Notes under the pieces: model-generated
What the model was told of the DNA's origin: nothing
The model's database searches: none
Seen by the model: only the letters and a program-made list of their open reading frames with translations
Shown: positions 1 to 8,776 of the stretch, piece after piece
Layout: each line of letters starts with the position of its first letter
How positions within the stretch are numbered: the first letter of the stretch is position 1
Translations under genes and position numbers: made by a program
NCBI GenBank assembly: GCA_026986005.1
Contig: JALSPK010000028.1
Coordinates: 1 to 58,517 of the forward strand
Reading direction: 5' to 3'
Length of the DNA: 58,517 nt
Source of the DNA: Saprospiraceae bacterium
GTDB lineage: Bacteria > Bacteroidota > Bacteroidia > Chitinophagales > Saprospiraceae

Positions 1-1
1 T

Positions 2-865
2 GATATCATTAAAGTTTTTCCTCCTATAAGAGTGTGGGGTACGATAGGTTTTATCCTTGCTGCTTGGTTAGTTGATTTGTTTGGATGGAAAGTAGGTAAG
101 GAACAGTTTTTAGTTTCGGCAGTAGCTTCGTTAGCATTGGGGATTTATGCTTTTACATTGCCCGCAGTACCTCCTTCGGGAGCAACAGAAAAAAAATCAA
201 TTTCGCAAAGACTTGGTCTTGATGCTTTCTCTTTGTTTAAGGACAGGAAAATGGCTGTTTTCTTTATATTCTCGGTGTTACTTGGTGCTGCATTACAGAT
301 TACAAATATATGGGGTGTTCCTTTTTTGGAGGATTTTTCTGAAGCTTACAAAGGGTATTTTGCTGTTGAGCACTCTGTTATCATACTTACATTGTCACAG
401 ATTTCAGAAACGGTATTTATTTTGACAATTCCATTCTTTTTAAAGAAATTTGGTATCAAAAAAGTTATGCTCATGAGTATGCTTGCATGGGTGTTGAGAT
501 TTGCTTTTTTCGGTATTGGAAATCCGGGAGGAGGATTAGTGTTTTTAGTCCTATCTATGATTATCTACGGTATGGCTTTTGACTTTTTTAATATATCAGG
601 TTCATTATTTGTAGAAAAAGAGACAAAGCCCTCGATGAGGTCTAGTGCTCAAGGGTTGTTTATGTTGATGACCAATGGTATTGGAGCTATTCTAGGGGCT
701 TATGCAAGTGGTTTTATCGTTGACCATTTTACTATTGATAAGGCAAGAGATTGGCCTACCATATGGTTTATTTTTGCAGGATATGCATTGGTGATTACTA
801 TTGCTTTTGCTTTACTTTTCAAATATAAGCACAATCCGGATGAAATAGACGAGGTTAGGCATTAG
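2..865 (+). CDS. MFS transporter, nucleoside:H+ symporter-like (5' partial)
   Basis: The frame is open from base 2 at the window edge, so the N-terminus is missing; GTG at 32 is an internal valine, not the start. The visible 287 residues are very hydrophobic, with a loop near residues 60-75 joining two bundles of helices. The stretch IRVWGTIGFI is typical of the NupG/XapB nucleoside:proton symporter family of inner-membrane permeases, whose full length is about 410-420 residues, so roughly the first 130 are lost. It would import nucleosides with protons. It ends 3 bp from the convergent pabC-like gene. Family assignment is fairly secure; substrate is inferred. Confidence 0.8.
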   Translation, partial: DIIKVFPPIRVWGTIGFILAAWLVDLFGWKVGKEQFLVSAVASLALGIYAFTLPAVPPSGATEKKSISQRLGLDAFSLFKDRKMAVFFIFSVLLGAALQITNIWGVPFLEDFSEAYKGYFAVEHSVIILTLSQISETVFILTIPFFLKKFGIKKVMLMSMLAWVLRFAFFGIGNPGGGLVFLVLSMIIYGMAFDFFNISGSLFVEKETKPSMRSSAQGLFMLMTNGIGAILGAYASGFIVDHFTIDKARDWPTIWFIFAGYALVITIAFALLFKYKHNPDEIDEVRH

Positions 866-868
866 ATT

Positions 869-1468
869 CTATAAAATAATATTTGTAATTTCGATTTTGT
901 CTTGTTCCTCAAATTTCAACATTGCGTTGATTAATCTAAAATATTTGAATTGTTTTAGATGATGGGGTTTAATAATACGCGGTATGATGGCTTTCTCATA
1001 GATTAATTTCTCCCTAGCTGTCCCAAAAAGCAAGGGGGAAGCAGGTGTTACCCAGTTTTTTCCATCAAAGAATACAATGTTTGTGTATGAAGAATCAGAA
1101 ATAAGTCCATTTTTTACAATAAGTATATCGTCATATTGTCCTCTATTGTGTGTTAATCTATTTAGCATGGATCTGTCAATGTATTTTAAATGGTATTCGA
1201 TATTATCATCAAAGACCAATTTAAGTGTTTTTATCGTCTTTTTCTTATATATTGAATATTCCATATCGTAAGAGGTTTCATTATATAAAAATCTAAGTTT
1301 GACCTTATCTTTTACAAAAGATGTAGGTGGTTTAATTATGTCTTTAAGATAAAAGGGATTGGTCTTATTGTAAAGGTATTGGAATGATTTATCCATTCTT
1401 TTTTGATGCCATACCAAATTTTGAGCTATGCCATTTGATATTTTTATCGTCTCAATTAACCGGTACAT
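869..1468 (-). CDS. pabC: Aminotransferase class IV, probable aminodeoxychorismate lyase
   Basis: A 199-residue class IV PLP enzyme. The motif LKYIDRSMLNRL (residues 94-105) matches the family's PLP-lysine region, with K95 the probable Schiff-base lysine, and SDSSYTNI (124-131) matches the usual E-x-S-x-x-N segment, with Asp in place of Glu. The protein is shorter than typical PabC (about 270). Its start overlaps the end of the upstream pabB-like gene by 17 bp, so the two are probably co-translated. Together they would convert chorismate to 4-aminobenzoate for folate. The pairing with pabB is the main reason to prefer PabC over a branched-chain aminotransferase. Confidence 0.8.
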   Translation of the reverse strand: MYRLIETIKISNGIAQNLVWHQKRMDKSFQYLYNKTNPFYLKDIIKPPTSFVKDKVKLRFLYNETSYDMEYSIYKKKTIKTLKLVFDDNIEYHLKYIDRSMLNRLTHNRGQYDDILIVKNGLISDSSYTNIVFFDGKNWVTPASPLLFGTAREKLIYEKAIIPRIIKPHHLKQFKYFRLINAMLKFEEQDKIEITNIIL

Positions 1469-2423
1469 ATACTTTTTGTATTAATTCATTATATTCGCTA
1501 TCAAGATTACTTTGTGCTGTTATCCCGCCTCCGCTTCTGTAAATGGTCTTTCCGTTTTTGTTTTCTATAAATCTTATATTTACTGCACTATCAAGTTCTT
1601 TGCCATCAAAAATACCGAATATGCCCGTATAGAAGCCACGTTTTTGCTTTTCTGCATTTTGTATAATTTCTATTGTTTTTTTCTTAGGTGCACCACTTAT
1701 TGAACCAGCCGGTAATAGATTCAAAAGGATATTTCCTATGTTTTTTTTCCAATTTTCCGGCAAAAGCCCCTTAATTTCAGAGCTTGCTTGATATAACTGG
1801 TGATTCTGGGCTATGATTTTATCAATAAACCGAAATTTTGTTACTTCAACTTTTTTCGCTACTATCGAAAGGTCATTTCTAATCAGGTCTACTATTGTGT
1901 TATGTTCATTTAATTCCTTTTCACTATCCAATAATATATCTTGAGCATTTGGGAGATTCGCATCTATGGTTCCTTTCATAGGGTATGAAAATATTTCTCT
2001 GCCGACAATCCTAATAAAACACTCAGGTGAAAATAAGGTAAATTGGTTTTTATACAATAATTTGTAAGGTGCTTTACTCGAATTAAAAACTGATTTTAAG
2101 GAACAGCTCAAATCAATTTCTGTGGGGAATGTTAAATTCAATAAATACGAATTTCCAAGAAGTATATTGTTGTGAACTATCTCAAAAGCTTGCCTGTATT
2201 TTGTCTTACTTATCGGTTGTAAATTTTTAATGCTTATATCTTTTTCAATAGCTGTATAGTTGAAATTTGTATTGCCTTTTATATCATAAAATATTCCTGT
2301 TTTCGAAGTGTCTTTTAGTTTAGTGGCTATAAAATGTTCCATTTCAAAGTCAATTAAAAAAAGAAAAGGTGTACCTTTCGATCCATAATGATTGACAACT
2401 CTTAAAAAAAGTTCTTCTGACAT
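1452..2423 (-). CDS. pabB: Aminodeoxychorismate synthase component I
   Basis: A 323-residue protein of the chorismate-binding family that makes 4-amino-4-deoxychorismate from chorismate, normally with a glutaminase partner (PabA). Family hallmarks are visible: the PMKGT segment with the PabB-type lysine near residue 175, the E-x-x-x-H-x-x-x-V-D-L-x-R-N-D-L block, the SISGAPK loop, and the RGFYTG and SAVNIR segments near the C-terminus. It is short because the N-terminal subdomain of full-length PabB (about 450 residues) is reduced, as is common in Bacteroidota. Downstream pabC overlaps by 17 bp. No pabA is visible in the window. It lies 31 bp after cysK on the same strand. Confidence 0.9.
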   Translation of the reverse strand: MSEELFLRVVNHYGSKGTPFLFLIDFEMEHFIATKLKDTSKTGIFYDIKGNTNFNYTAIEKDISIKNLQPISKTKYRQAFEIVHNNILLGNSYLLNLTFPTEIDLSCSLKSVFNSSKAPYKLLYKNQFTLFSPECFIRIVGREIFSYPMKGTIDANLPNAQDILLDSEKELNEHNTIVDLIRNDLSIVAKKVEVTKFRFIDKIIAQNHQLYQASSEIKGLLPENWKKNIGNILLNLLPAGSISGAPKKKTIEIIQNAEKQKRGFYTGIFGIFDGKELDSAVNIRFIENKNGKTIYRSGGGITAQSNLDSEYNELIQKVYVPVN

Positions 2424-2438
2424 GCTTATTTAACCTTG

Positions 2439-2456
2439 AAACAATTGTAATTGTTT
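2439..2456 (-). other. Short inverted repeat at the cysK stop codon
   Basis: AAACAATT and AATTGTTT form an 8-bp perfect stem with a 2-nt loop, overlapping the cysK stop codon. No T-run follows on the minus strand, so it does not look like a full intrinsic terminator; it may stabilise the cysK 3' end or reduce read-through into pabB. Role not established. Confidence 0.35.
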
Positions 2457-3348
2457 ATTCAAATAGTGAAGTACTCAAATACTTGTCGACTCTATCCGGC
2501 ATGATAACGACTATATTTACATTATTATGAGATTTTGCTATTTCGATTGCAGCATACATAGCTGCACCACTACTCATGCCTACAGGGATACCTTCTTTTC
2601 TCATTATTTTTCTTGCTGTAATCAAAGCATTTTCAGTATCTACCATAATTGTAATATCTATTATTTCAGGTTTATACAAGGCAGGTACTATGGCTTCTTC
2701 CATGTTTTTTATACCTTGGATATAATGCCCCTTTACGGGATGAGCACTTACGATCTGTACTCTGGGGTTATATTCTTTTAATACTTTTGCTATCCCCATC
2801 ATTGTACCTGACGTGCCAAGAGCAGAAACGAAGAAATCAACTTTTCCATTGGTTTGTTTCCATATTTCCTCACCGGTAGTTTTGTAATGAGCAAGTTTAT
2901 TATATTTATTAGAGAATTGGTCGGGGAAAAAATACTTTGAAGGGTTGTCCTTTACTATTTCTTTAGTTTTTTCTATGGCTCCATCTGTTCCCTTGTCGGC
3001 ATCTGTAAGTATTACTTTTCCTCCAAATCCTTCGATTAATTTCCTTCTTTCTATTGAAACAGCACTACTCATTACAATCTCGACATTATACCCTTTGACT
3101 GCTCCTATCATTGCTATTCCAATGCCTGTATTGCCTGATGTCGGTTCAATAATTGTTTTTGTTTTATCTAATACACCTTCTGCTTCTGCTTGTTCTATCA
3201 TTTTTAATGCAATTCTATCTTTAATACTGCCGGAGGGGTTTGTCCCTTCTATCTTAGCATAAATGTTGGATTGTGAATTTGGATTGATTTTGTTAATTTT
3301 TACTAGCGGTGTATCGCCGATAGTTTGTAGTATGTTGTCGTAAATCAT
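2455..3348 (-). CDS. cysK: Cysteine synthase A (O-acetylserine sulfhydrylase)
   Basis: A 297-residue fold-type II PLP enzyme making cysteine from O-acetylserine and sulfide in the cytoplasm. The PLP lysine is K43 in NPSGSIKDRIA, the substrate loop is PTSGNTG (69-75), and the phosphate-binding GTSGTMMG loop follows around residue 178. The length is slightly below the usual 305-320, but no core segment is missing. The start at 3348 places Met just before the conserved start of strand 1 (YDNILQTIGDTPLVKI). It is first in a minus-strand block with pabB and pabC; the biochemical link between these genes is not obvious. Confidence 0.95.
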   Translation of the reverse strand: MIYDNILQTIGDTPLVKINKINPNSQSNIYAKIEGTNPSGSIKDRIALKMIEQAEAEGVLDKTKTIIEPTSGNTGIGIAMIGAVKGYNVEIVMSSAVSIERRKLIEGFGGKVILTDADKGTDGAIEKTKEIVKDNPSKYFFPDQFSNKYNKLAHYKTTGEEIWKQTNGKVDFFVSALGTSGTMMGIAKVLKEYNPRVQIVSAHPVKGHYIQGIKNMEEAIVPALYKPEIIDITIMVDTENALITARKIMRKEGIPVGMSSGAAMYAAIEIAKSHNNVNIVVIMPDRVDKYLSTSLFE

Positions 3349-3637
3349 AAAATATATTTCTTTGGTATTAAGAAAATTGCTAATTTAAAATTGGTTTTTT
3401 TTGTAATGATTTTATTTTTTTATAAATAATAGATTCAATTGCATCAAATCATTGCAAATAAATATCTCATCAAAAATCTTTGTTAAAAAAAATAAGCACT
3501 TTATAGATAGAACTAAATAAGTTTTTTTTGATAGATAACATTTAAAAAGTTGCAAAGATAATATAATTTTGTATTTTTATAATAATGTTATTGAAGTGCA
3601 TTTCACTTCATTGCTTTTTTTTAATAAATTGTTTATT
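3349..3637. other. Intergenic region between divergent cysK and the DUF2520 gene
   Basis: This 289-bp AT-rich stretch separates two divergently transcribed genes, so it must hold both promoters. On the plus strand TAATTTTG at 3564-3571 fits the Bacteroidota -7 consensus, but no well-spaced TTTG is found upstream. CATCAAAAATCTTT at 3469-3482 also occurs at 32679-32692 inside a dispersed repeat. No small gene is supported. Confidence 0.4.
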
Positions 3638-4423
3638 ATGTCAAGTATTAAAAGTGTTTCAATAATCGGTTCAGGGAATGTTGCTACTCATATGGCAATT
3701 GCACTATATAGTACTGGGATTGATGTTGCTTCAATTTATAGTAGAAATCTTGGACATGCAAAGTTGTTGGCTGATATGGTAAGTGCGAAATATGTTGATG
3801 TTATTGAAGATATACGCCATGATAGTGATTTGTATCTTTTTTCTGTAAGTGATAGAGCAATCGAATCTCTTGCCAGCAAATTATATCTAAATGTTGGTAA
3901 GAATGTGCTTGTAGCTCATACTTCAGGAATGTTGACTTCCGGTATATTTAGTGATTATTTTACAAGTTTTGGAAGCTTTTATCCTCTTCAGACATTTAAG
4001 AAATCAAGAGCAGTAAATATGAAAGAAGTGCCTTTCCTGATTACCGCTAATGATAGTGGAGCTAAAAAAAAGTTATATGATTTGGCGCGTAAGATTTCGG
4101 ATAATGTAAATATTTTAGATGATGAAAAGAGAAAAGTTCTACATGTAGCAGCGGTATTTGCAAATAATTTCACTAATTACATGTATAGAATATCTGAAAA
4201 TATTGTGGACAGAGAAAATTTAGATTTTGATTTGCTAAAGCCATTGATTAAGGAGACTGCAATGAAAATACTTGATGGTCAAGATCCCAACAAAGTGCAA
4301 ACAGGCCCTGCGATTAGAAATGATCTCAACACTATAAAAGCCCATTTAGATTACTTAGATATTGATTATACTGCAAAAAAGGTCTACGAATTGCTTACGG
4401 AAAGTATAATATCAACAAAGTGA
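3638..4423 (+). CDS. DUF2520 domain, Rossmann-like oxidoreductase-related protein
   Basis: The start chosen is ATG 3638, directly before the dinucleotide-binding motif IIGSGNVATHMA; the reading frame extends 23 codons further upstream to a TTG, but that overlaps the promoter-like TAATTTTG box. The 261-residue protein has an N-terminal Rossmann domain (about 1-120) resembling ketopantoate and F420-dependent reductases, and an all-helical C-terminal domain with AAVFANNFTNYMY and ETAMKILDGQDPNKVQTGPAIRND-like segments typical of DUF2520. The reaction is unknown for the family. It stands alone on this strand, converging with the lipoprotein gene at 4447. Confidence 0.85.
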   Translation: MSSIKSVSIIGSGNVATHMAIALYSTGIDVASIYSRNLGHAKLLADMVSAKYVDVIEDIRHDSDLYLFSVSDRAIESLASKLYLNVGKNVLVAHTSGMLTSGIFSDYFTSFGSFYPLQTFKKSRAVNMKEVPFLITANDSGAKKKLYDLARKISDNVNILDDEKRKVLHVAAVFANNFTNYMYRISENIVDRENLDFDLLKPLIKETAMKILDGQDPNKVQTGPAIRNDLNTIKAHLDYLDIDYTAKKVYELLTESIISTK

Positions 4424-4446
4424 TATTCTCTATTTTAGTGACTTCA

Positions 4447-5061
4447 CTATCTAGGAGTGTTGTCGACCTTCCTGTTAATTTCTCCTCCTCCAATTTTTTT
4501 GCCGTTTTTGTATTCGTATTCCATTATCAATTCTCCTTTGTCATTGTAGTACCTCATGAATCCGTTTATCACTCCGTTTTTATATTGTATTTCTTCCTGA
4601 ATATTACCATTTCTAGCATAAACTCTCTTGGCTCCATCTAGTTTTCCGTTTTTGAAGTCACTTATTTCTGTAGGTTTACCATATTGGTATTTTATCACTC
4701 TACCGTTAAGCTCGTCGTTTATAAAACCCGCCTGCGATACTAGATATCCTCTTTTATCAAATTCAAAATATGTTCCGTTTAGCTTCCCTTTGAGGTAAGG
4801 TGTTATTGTCGAAACATAATTCTTTTCTTTTAGATATGTCACCCATTCTCCGGTTTTGAGACCGTCTTTAACAAATCCTTCTTCAATTACATTGTTTTTT
4901 GCATCTAGTTTTTTGACTCTCTGTATGTCTGTACCTTGCATATTTTCAAATATGTATTCGTCACCATTTACGTTAGCGGGAGCATTCGAATTATTGTCTG
5001 CATTGTTATTGTTACACGCAGCAAATAGGAGCAAAAAGAATAAATATGTTAGCTTTTTCAT
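4447..5061 (-). CDS. MORN-repeat lipoprotein, YwqK-like
   Basis: Starting at ATG 5061 (MKKLTYLFFLLLFAAC) gives an ideal lipoprotein signal with a FAAC lipobox; the frame extends 10 codons further upstream, but this would bury the signal. After a short Asn-rich spacer the roughly 204-residue protein consists of repeated units of the form G-x-w-x-x-y-x-x-G-x-l-x-G (for example DGLKTGEWV, LKGKLNGTYFEF, NDELNGRVIKYQYG, NGKLDGAKRVY, NGVINGFMRYY), the variant MORN repeat of the YwqK family. Such proteins in Bacteroidota are periplasmic or outer-membrane anchored and of unknown role; the family label 'antitoxin' in databases is not supported here, as no toxin partner is present. Confidence 0.85.
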   Translation of the reverse strand: MKKLTYLFFLLLFAACNNNNADNNSNAPANVNGDEYIFENMQGTDIQRVKKLDAKNNVIEEGFVKDGLKTGEWVTYLKEKNYVSTITPYLKGKLNGTYFEFDKRGYLVSQAGFINDELNGRVIKYQYGKPTEISDFKNGKLDGAKRVYARNGNIQEEIQYKNGVINGFMRYYNDKGELIMEYEYKNGKKIGGGEINRKVDNTPR

Positions 5062-5086
5062 TGTGAATAATATTTTAAATAATGTC

Positions 5087-5237
5087 TGCACGAAAACAGG
5101 TAGTTTTTGAAATTATGATGATTCTTGTAGAGATTTTTATTTTTTTATAATAATTAGATGCCTTTGTATCAATTGCTTGTAAAAAGATGAAAATATCGCA
5201 AAAAGAATCAATTTCAAATTTGAGGTGTTTTCGTGCA
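5087..5237. repeat. 151-bp segment bounded by 12-bp perfect inverted repeats
   Basis: TGCACGAAAACA at 5087-5098 and its exact reverse complement TGTTTTCGTGCA at 5226-5237 bound a non-coding AT-rich segment. Inside it, on the minus strand at 5181-5221, is a copy of the dispersed repeat core ATTCTTTTTGCGAT also found near 32610. The inverted ends make it look like a small MITE-like element or a pair of operator half-sites; there is no open reading frame and no clear flanking target duplication. It lies 26 bp upstream of the MORN lipoprotein start codon. Confidence 0.5.
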
Positions 5238-5399
5238 AATACTAAATGTTAAAAGATTTACAAATATATTATTATTTTGTTATATGTCATAATGTAAATC
5301 ATTTTTATTTTTTTTTTTTGTTATTCTAAATCAATTTCAACAATCTATTGTTTTCTTGTTGATACAATGTATCGTTTATAATAATAAAAAGAACTTAAC
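5238..5399. other. Intergenic leader of the PolX-like gene
   Basis: AT-rich, with a short palindrome GATACaatGTATC around 5361-5373. No consensus TAnnTTTG box with a spaced TTTG is evident. Nothing else is recognised. Confidence 0.3.
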
Positions 5400-7022
5400 A
5401 TGACAAATAAGGAAATAGCTAAAGTATTTGATTTTTATTCAAAATTGTTAATACTTCACGAAGCAAATAGTTTTAAAGTGAGATCTTATCAAAATTCGTA
5501 CAACACTATAAGGCAGATATCTGATGATTTGATTGACATGAATGTGCCTGAACTGATGGCAATACCCGGAATAGGGAAGTCAATTGCTGCTAGAATAGTA
5601 GAGTTAAAGGAAAAGAATACTTTTGAAGATTTGAATGATATCTTAGATATAACACCAAAGGGAATTGTGGAAATGATGAAAATAAAAGGTATTGGACCAA
5701 AAAAAATCAGGCTGATATGGAAAGAACTGGGTGTGGAATCTTTAGGGGAACTTGAATATGCTATAAATGAGAATCGGTTAACATTATTAAAAGGATTTGG
5801 CAAAAAAACTCAAGAAAACATTCTAGCGCAGATCGAATTTTTAAATTCGGTCAAGGGGTTTTTAGTTATAGATAAAGCAGAGAGAATATCAGAAGAATTG
5901 TTGAAGAAATTGAGAGCAGTTTTTACTGACGAAAAATTTGAAATTACAGGAGATTTAAGAAGATCAATGCCTATTATCTCTAGAATAGAAATTCTAACTA
6001 CCATTGAAAAAGAAAAGATCTTTTTGGAATTGTCAAATATTTTTGACTTGGAAGGGAATAAACATACATACAAAGGGGTTGAAATACTGTTTTTATTTGC
6101 CCTAGAGTGCGATTTTTTCAACGTACTATTTAAAAAAACAGGACCTGAATATTTCGTTGATTTATTAATTGAAAAACATGTTGATTCTGAAGAACAATTA
6201 TTTATAAGTAACAATATGACTTATGTGCCTCCGGTATTCCGCGATGCAATTCATACAAAAAAAGATGCTGAGGAGTTTTACTTAAATGATTTTGTTGAAG
6301 TACAAGATATACGAGGAGTTATTCATAATCATACGATTTGGAGTGACGGGGCAAATTCCATTTTGGAAATGGCAAATTATTATAAGGATAAAGGATATGA
6401 ATATATGGTCGTGACAGATCATTCCAAATCGGCGTTTTATGCAAATGGTGTTAGAATAGACCAAATGGATTATTATCTTGATGATATAAAAAATGCAAAT
6501 AAAAGTATTTCTGATTTTACTATATTTTCCGGTATCGAAAGTGATATATTAATTGATGGAAACTTAGATTATCGTGAGGATATCCTTGTACGATTTGATT
6601 TGGTAATCGCATCTGTCCATTCAGTATTGAGGATGGATAAAGACAAAGCTACAGAAAGATTACTAGTGGCCATTAAAAACCCATACACAAAAATATTGGG
6701 ACACATGACAGGAAGGATATTGCTGGCAAGAGAAGGATATCCCTTGGATTATAATAGGATATTTGAAGCATGTGCTAAGCATAATGTCGCAATAGAGCTA
6801 AATGCTAACCCACATCGTCTTGATATTGATTGGTCTCTTATAAGACGAGCGCAAGAATTTGGAATTGGGATAAGCATCAATCCGGATGCTCACAATAAAA
6901 CAGAGGTTGAGTATTTAAAATATGGTGTTTTAATGGCTCAAAAGGGGAAATTGTTAAAATCAAATTGTATAAATATAAAAAATGTTGAAGAATTTAAAGT
7001 TTGGCTTGAAAAATCAGCATGA
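5400..7022 (+). CDS. polX: PolX-family protein with PHP domain; polymerase site degenerate
   Basis: A 540-residue protein with the bacterial PolX architecture: an 8-kDa-like N-terminal domain with helix-hairpin-helix motifs (IPGIGKSIA about 55-63, IKGIGPKKIR 95-104, LKGFGKKTQ 130-138), a nucleotidyltransferase-like palm, and a C-terminal PHP phosphoesterase domain (about 304-540). The PHP metal ligands are all present: H309, H311, D316, H341, E380, H407, H435, D496, H498. In the palm, the usual GS-x-RR...D-x-D motif reads TGDLRRSMPIISRIEIL (183-199), so both catalytic aspartates are replaced (R195 and E197). The family repairs DNA gaps; this copy probably keeps DNA binding and 3'-5' exonuclease or phosphoesterase activity but not polymerisation (inference). 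It is a single-gene unit. Confidence 0.9.
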   Translation: MTNKEIAKVFDFYSKLLILHEANSFKVRSYQNSYNTIRQISDDLIDMNVPELMAIPGIGKSIAARIVELKEKNTFEDLNDILDITPKGIVEMMKIKGIGPKKIRLIWKELGVESLGELEYAINENRLTLLKGFGKKTQENILAQIEFLNSVKGFLVIDKAERISEELLKKLRAVFTDEKFEITGDLRRSMPIISRIEILTTIEKEKIFLELSNIFDLEGNKHTYKGVEILFLFALECDFFNVLFKKTGPEYFVDLLIEKHVDSEEQLFISNNMTYVPPVFRDAIHTKKDAEEFYLNDFVEVQDIRGVIHNHTIWSDGANSILEMANYYKDKGYEYMVVTDHSKSAFYANGVRIDQMDYYLDDIKNANKSISDFTIFSGIESDILIDGNLDYREDILVRFDLVIASVHSVLRMDKDKATERLLVAIKNPYTKILGHMTGRILLAREGYPLDYNRIFEACAKHNVAIELNANPHRLDIDWSLIRRAQEFGIGISINPDAHNKTEVEYLKYGVLMAQKGKLLKSNCINIKNVEEFKVWLEKSA

Positions 7023-7121
7023 AATTTTCAACAATAAATAAAATTCTATGTTAGCATTATTGAGGTTGGTAAAATCTTAATTAAGATAAATAAATATTTT
7101 TTTAAATTAAAATAAATAAAA

Positions 7122-7625
7122 ATGGCAGAGATTACATTAAAAGGAAATAAAATTAATACAATTGGTGATTTACCAAAAGTTGGCGACAAAGCACCTGAAT
7201 TTACCTTGGTTGGAACTGATTTGGCAGAAAAAAGTTTGAGTGACTACAAGGGAAAAATCGTATTGAATATATTTCCTAGTTTGGATACTCCTACTTGCGC
7301 AACATCTGTGCGTAAATTCAATGAAAAAGCAGCTTCATTAGATAATACCACAGTTTTGTGTATTTCTCATGACTTACCTTTTGCTCATGGGAGATTTTGC
7401 ACTACGGAAGGTATAGAAAAAGTAGTGAATCTTTCTGATTTCAGAACATGTGAATTTGGAAAAAATTACAATCTTGAAATAATTGATGGCCCATTAGCAG
7501 GATTGCATTCCAGAGCAGTGATTGTTTTGGATGAAAATAAAAAGGTTGTGTATACAGAGCAGGTATCTGAGATAGTAGATGAACCAAACTATGATGCAGC
7601 TGTAAAGGCAGTAGAAAGTATGTAA
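7122..7625 (+). CDS. tpx: Thiol peroxidase, 2-Cys atypical peroxiredoxin
   Basis: A 167-residue peroxiredoxin that reduces hydrogen peroxide and organic hydroperoxides with thioredoxin. The peroxidatic cysteine is C59 in [10 protein letters not shown] and the resolving cysteine is C93 in RFCTTEG; C80 is also present, the pattern expected of Tpx. The N-terminal hairpin [11 protein letters not shown] and the length match E. coli Tpx (168). No signal peptide is seen, so it is probably cytoplasmic in this organism. A strong terminator follows at 7660-7698, so it is monocistronic. Confidence 0.95.
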   Translation: MAEITLKGNKINTIGDLPKVGDKAPEFTLVGTDLAEKSLSDYKGKIVLNIFPSLDTPTCATSVRKFNEKAASLDNTTVLCISHDLPFAHGRFCTTEGIEKVVNLSDFRTCEFGKNYNLEIIDGPLAGLHSRAVIVLDENKKVVYTEQVSEIVDEPNYDAAVKAVESM

Positions 7626-7659
7626 TTAACATATTATATATAGGGATAATAAAAAAAAT

Positions 7660-7698
7660 ACCTCAAATTGGAAGTCGATTCTATTTGAGGTGTTTTTT
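7660..7698 (+). terminator. Rho-independent terminator after tpx
   Basis: ACCTCAAAT (7660-7668) pairs with ATTTGAGGT (7683-7691), a perfect 9-bp stem with a 14-nt loop, followed by GTTTTTT. An A-run precedes the left arm, so it could act in both directions. Confidence 0.85.
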
Positions 7699-7710
7699 AA
7701 TGTACTCATT

Positions 7711-7746
7711 AGTGTCAGTCTATAAAGTGCTTGATTTTTGAAAAAT
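7711..7746 (+). repeat. Partial copy of a dispersed intergenic repeat
   Basis: TAGTGTCAGTCTATAAAGT matches the first 19 bases of the repeat copy at 42407-42465 (read on the minus strand) with two mismatches, and similarity fades after about 35 bases. It follows the tpx terminator. See the copies at 18479, 32566 and 42407. Confidence 0.45.
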
Positions 7747-7797
7747 GAAATAGGTGCATTGTATTCGACTTAATCTGAAAAATTCAAAAAAAAATTC

Positions 7798-7826
7798 TTT
7801 CAATCAAAATCTAAGAGTTACTTTTG
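7798..7826 (+). promoter_or_regulatory. Probable menB promoter
   Basis: TACTTTTG (7819-7826) fits the Bacteroidota -7 consensus TAnnTTTG. A near match to the -33 box, TTTC at 7798-7801, lies 17 bp upstream. The menB start codon is 26 bp downstream of the -7 box. Confidence 0.5.
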
Positions 7827-7852
7827 AGTTTTATAAATAAAATAGTAGTATT

Positions 7853-8668
7853 ATGCGAAAATGGTCAACCATAAAAGAATATGAGGATATACTTTTTGAT
7901 TTTTTTGAAGGTATTGGGAAAATAACAATAAATCGCCCTGAGGTTTATAATGCATTTCGCCCTGAGACATCGTCGGAAATACTTGATGCATTGGAAATTT
8001 GCAGGGAAAGGCCCGATATCAATATTGTCGTATTGACGGGAGCAGGGGATAAAGCCTTTTGCTCTGGGGGCGATATCAATTTCAAAGGGCATGGAGGCTA
8101 TGTAGGTGGGGATGGTGTTCCACGTCTCAATATACTTGATGTACATAGATTGATCAGGCATATTCCAAAACCTGTTATAGCCATGGTCAATGGTTTTGCA
8201 ATCGGAGGAGGTCACGTTTTGCACGTGATTTGTGATATTACTATCGCAAGTGACAATGCGCGTTTTGGTCAAACAGGGCCTAAAGTAGGTAGCTTTGATG
8301 CCGGGTTTGGCTCTTCATATCTTGCTAGGTTGATTGGTCAGAAAAAAGCGCGAGAAGTGTGGTTTCTTTGTGAGCAATATACAGCAAAAGAGGCTGAAGA
8401 AATGGGGATGGTGAATAAAGTAGTGTCTTTGGCAGAGCTTGAAAATACTACAGTTGATTGGGCAAAAAAAATGATGCGCCATAGCCCTCTAGCCTTGAGA
8501 ATGATTAAGCGTGGACTAAATGCAGAACTTGATGGTCAGAGGGGAATAATGGAATTTGCAGGAGATGCCACTCTTATGTACTATCTTTTAGAAGAGGCTA
8601 AGGAGGGAAAAAATGCATTTTTAGAAAAGAGAAATCCGGATTGGAGTAAATATCCCAAATTTCCATAA
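7853..8668 (+). CDS. menB: 1,4-dihydroxy-2-naphthoyl-CoA synthase
   Basis: A 271-residue crotonase-fold enzyme that closes the naphthoquinone ring in menaquinone synthesis. It has the MenB-specific segments FCSGGD (69-74), NGFAIGGGH (113-121), [17 protein letters not shown] (138-154) and REVWFLC. Q140, G142 and W170 align, with a constant offset of 14, with the bicarbonate-binding Q154, G156 and W184 of E. coli MenB, so it is the bicarbonate-dependent type. No other men gene is nearby, yet etfBA follows on the same strand, giving a loose respiratory theme. Confidence 0.95.
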   Translation: MRKWSTIKEYEDILFDFFEGIGKITINRPEVYNAFRPETSSEILDALEICRERPDINIVVLTGAGDKAFCSGGDINFKGHGGYVGGDGVPRLNILDVHRLIRHIPKPVIAMVNGFAIGGGHVLHVICDITIASDNARFGQTGPKVGSFDAGFGSSYLARLIGQKKAREVWFLCEQYTAKEAEEMGMVNKVVSLAELENTTVDWAKKMMRHSPLALRMIKRGLNAELDGQRGIMEFAGDATLMYYLLEEAKEGKNAFLEKRNPDWSKYPKFP

Positions 8669-8709
8669 TTTCATATAATTTCTAAATTGTGTAGAATTGA
8701 TAATTTAAC

Positions 8710-8740
8710 TTTGAGTTTAAAAAATATTTTGCTATATTTG
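8710..8740 (+). promoter_or_regulatory. Promoter of etfBA
   Basis: TTTG at 8710-8713, a 19-bp spacer, and TATATTTG at 8733-8740 give an ideal Bacteroidota -33/-7 promoter. The etfB start codon is at 8777, leaving a leader of about 32 nt. Confidence 0.8.
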
Positions 8741-8776
8741 CTCAAAATTTTTTAGAGAACATAAAATATAATATAT

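Noticed and set aside
4447-5061. Toxin-antitoxin system
   Set aside because: YwqK-like MORN proteins are labelled antitoxin in some databases, but this one is a lipoprotein with no toxin gene beside it.
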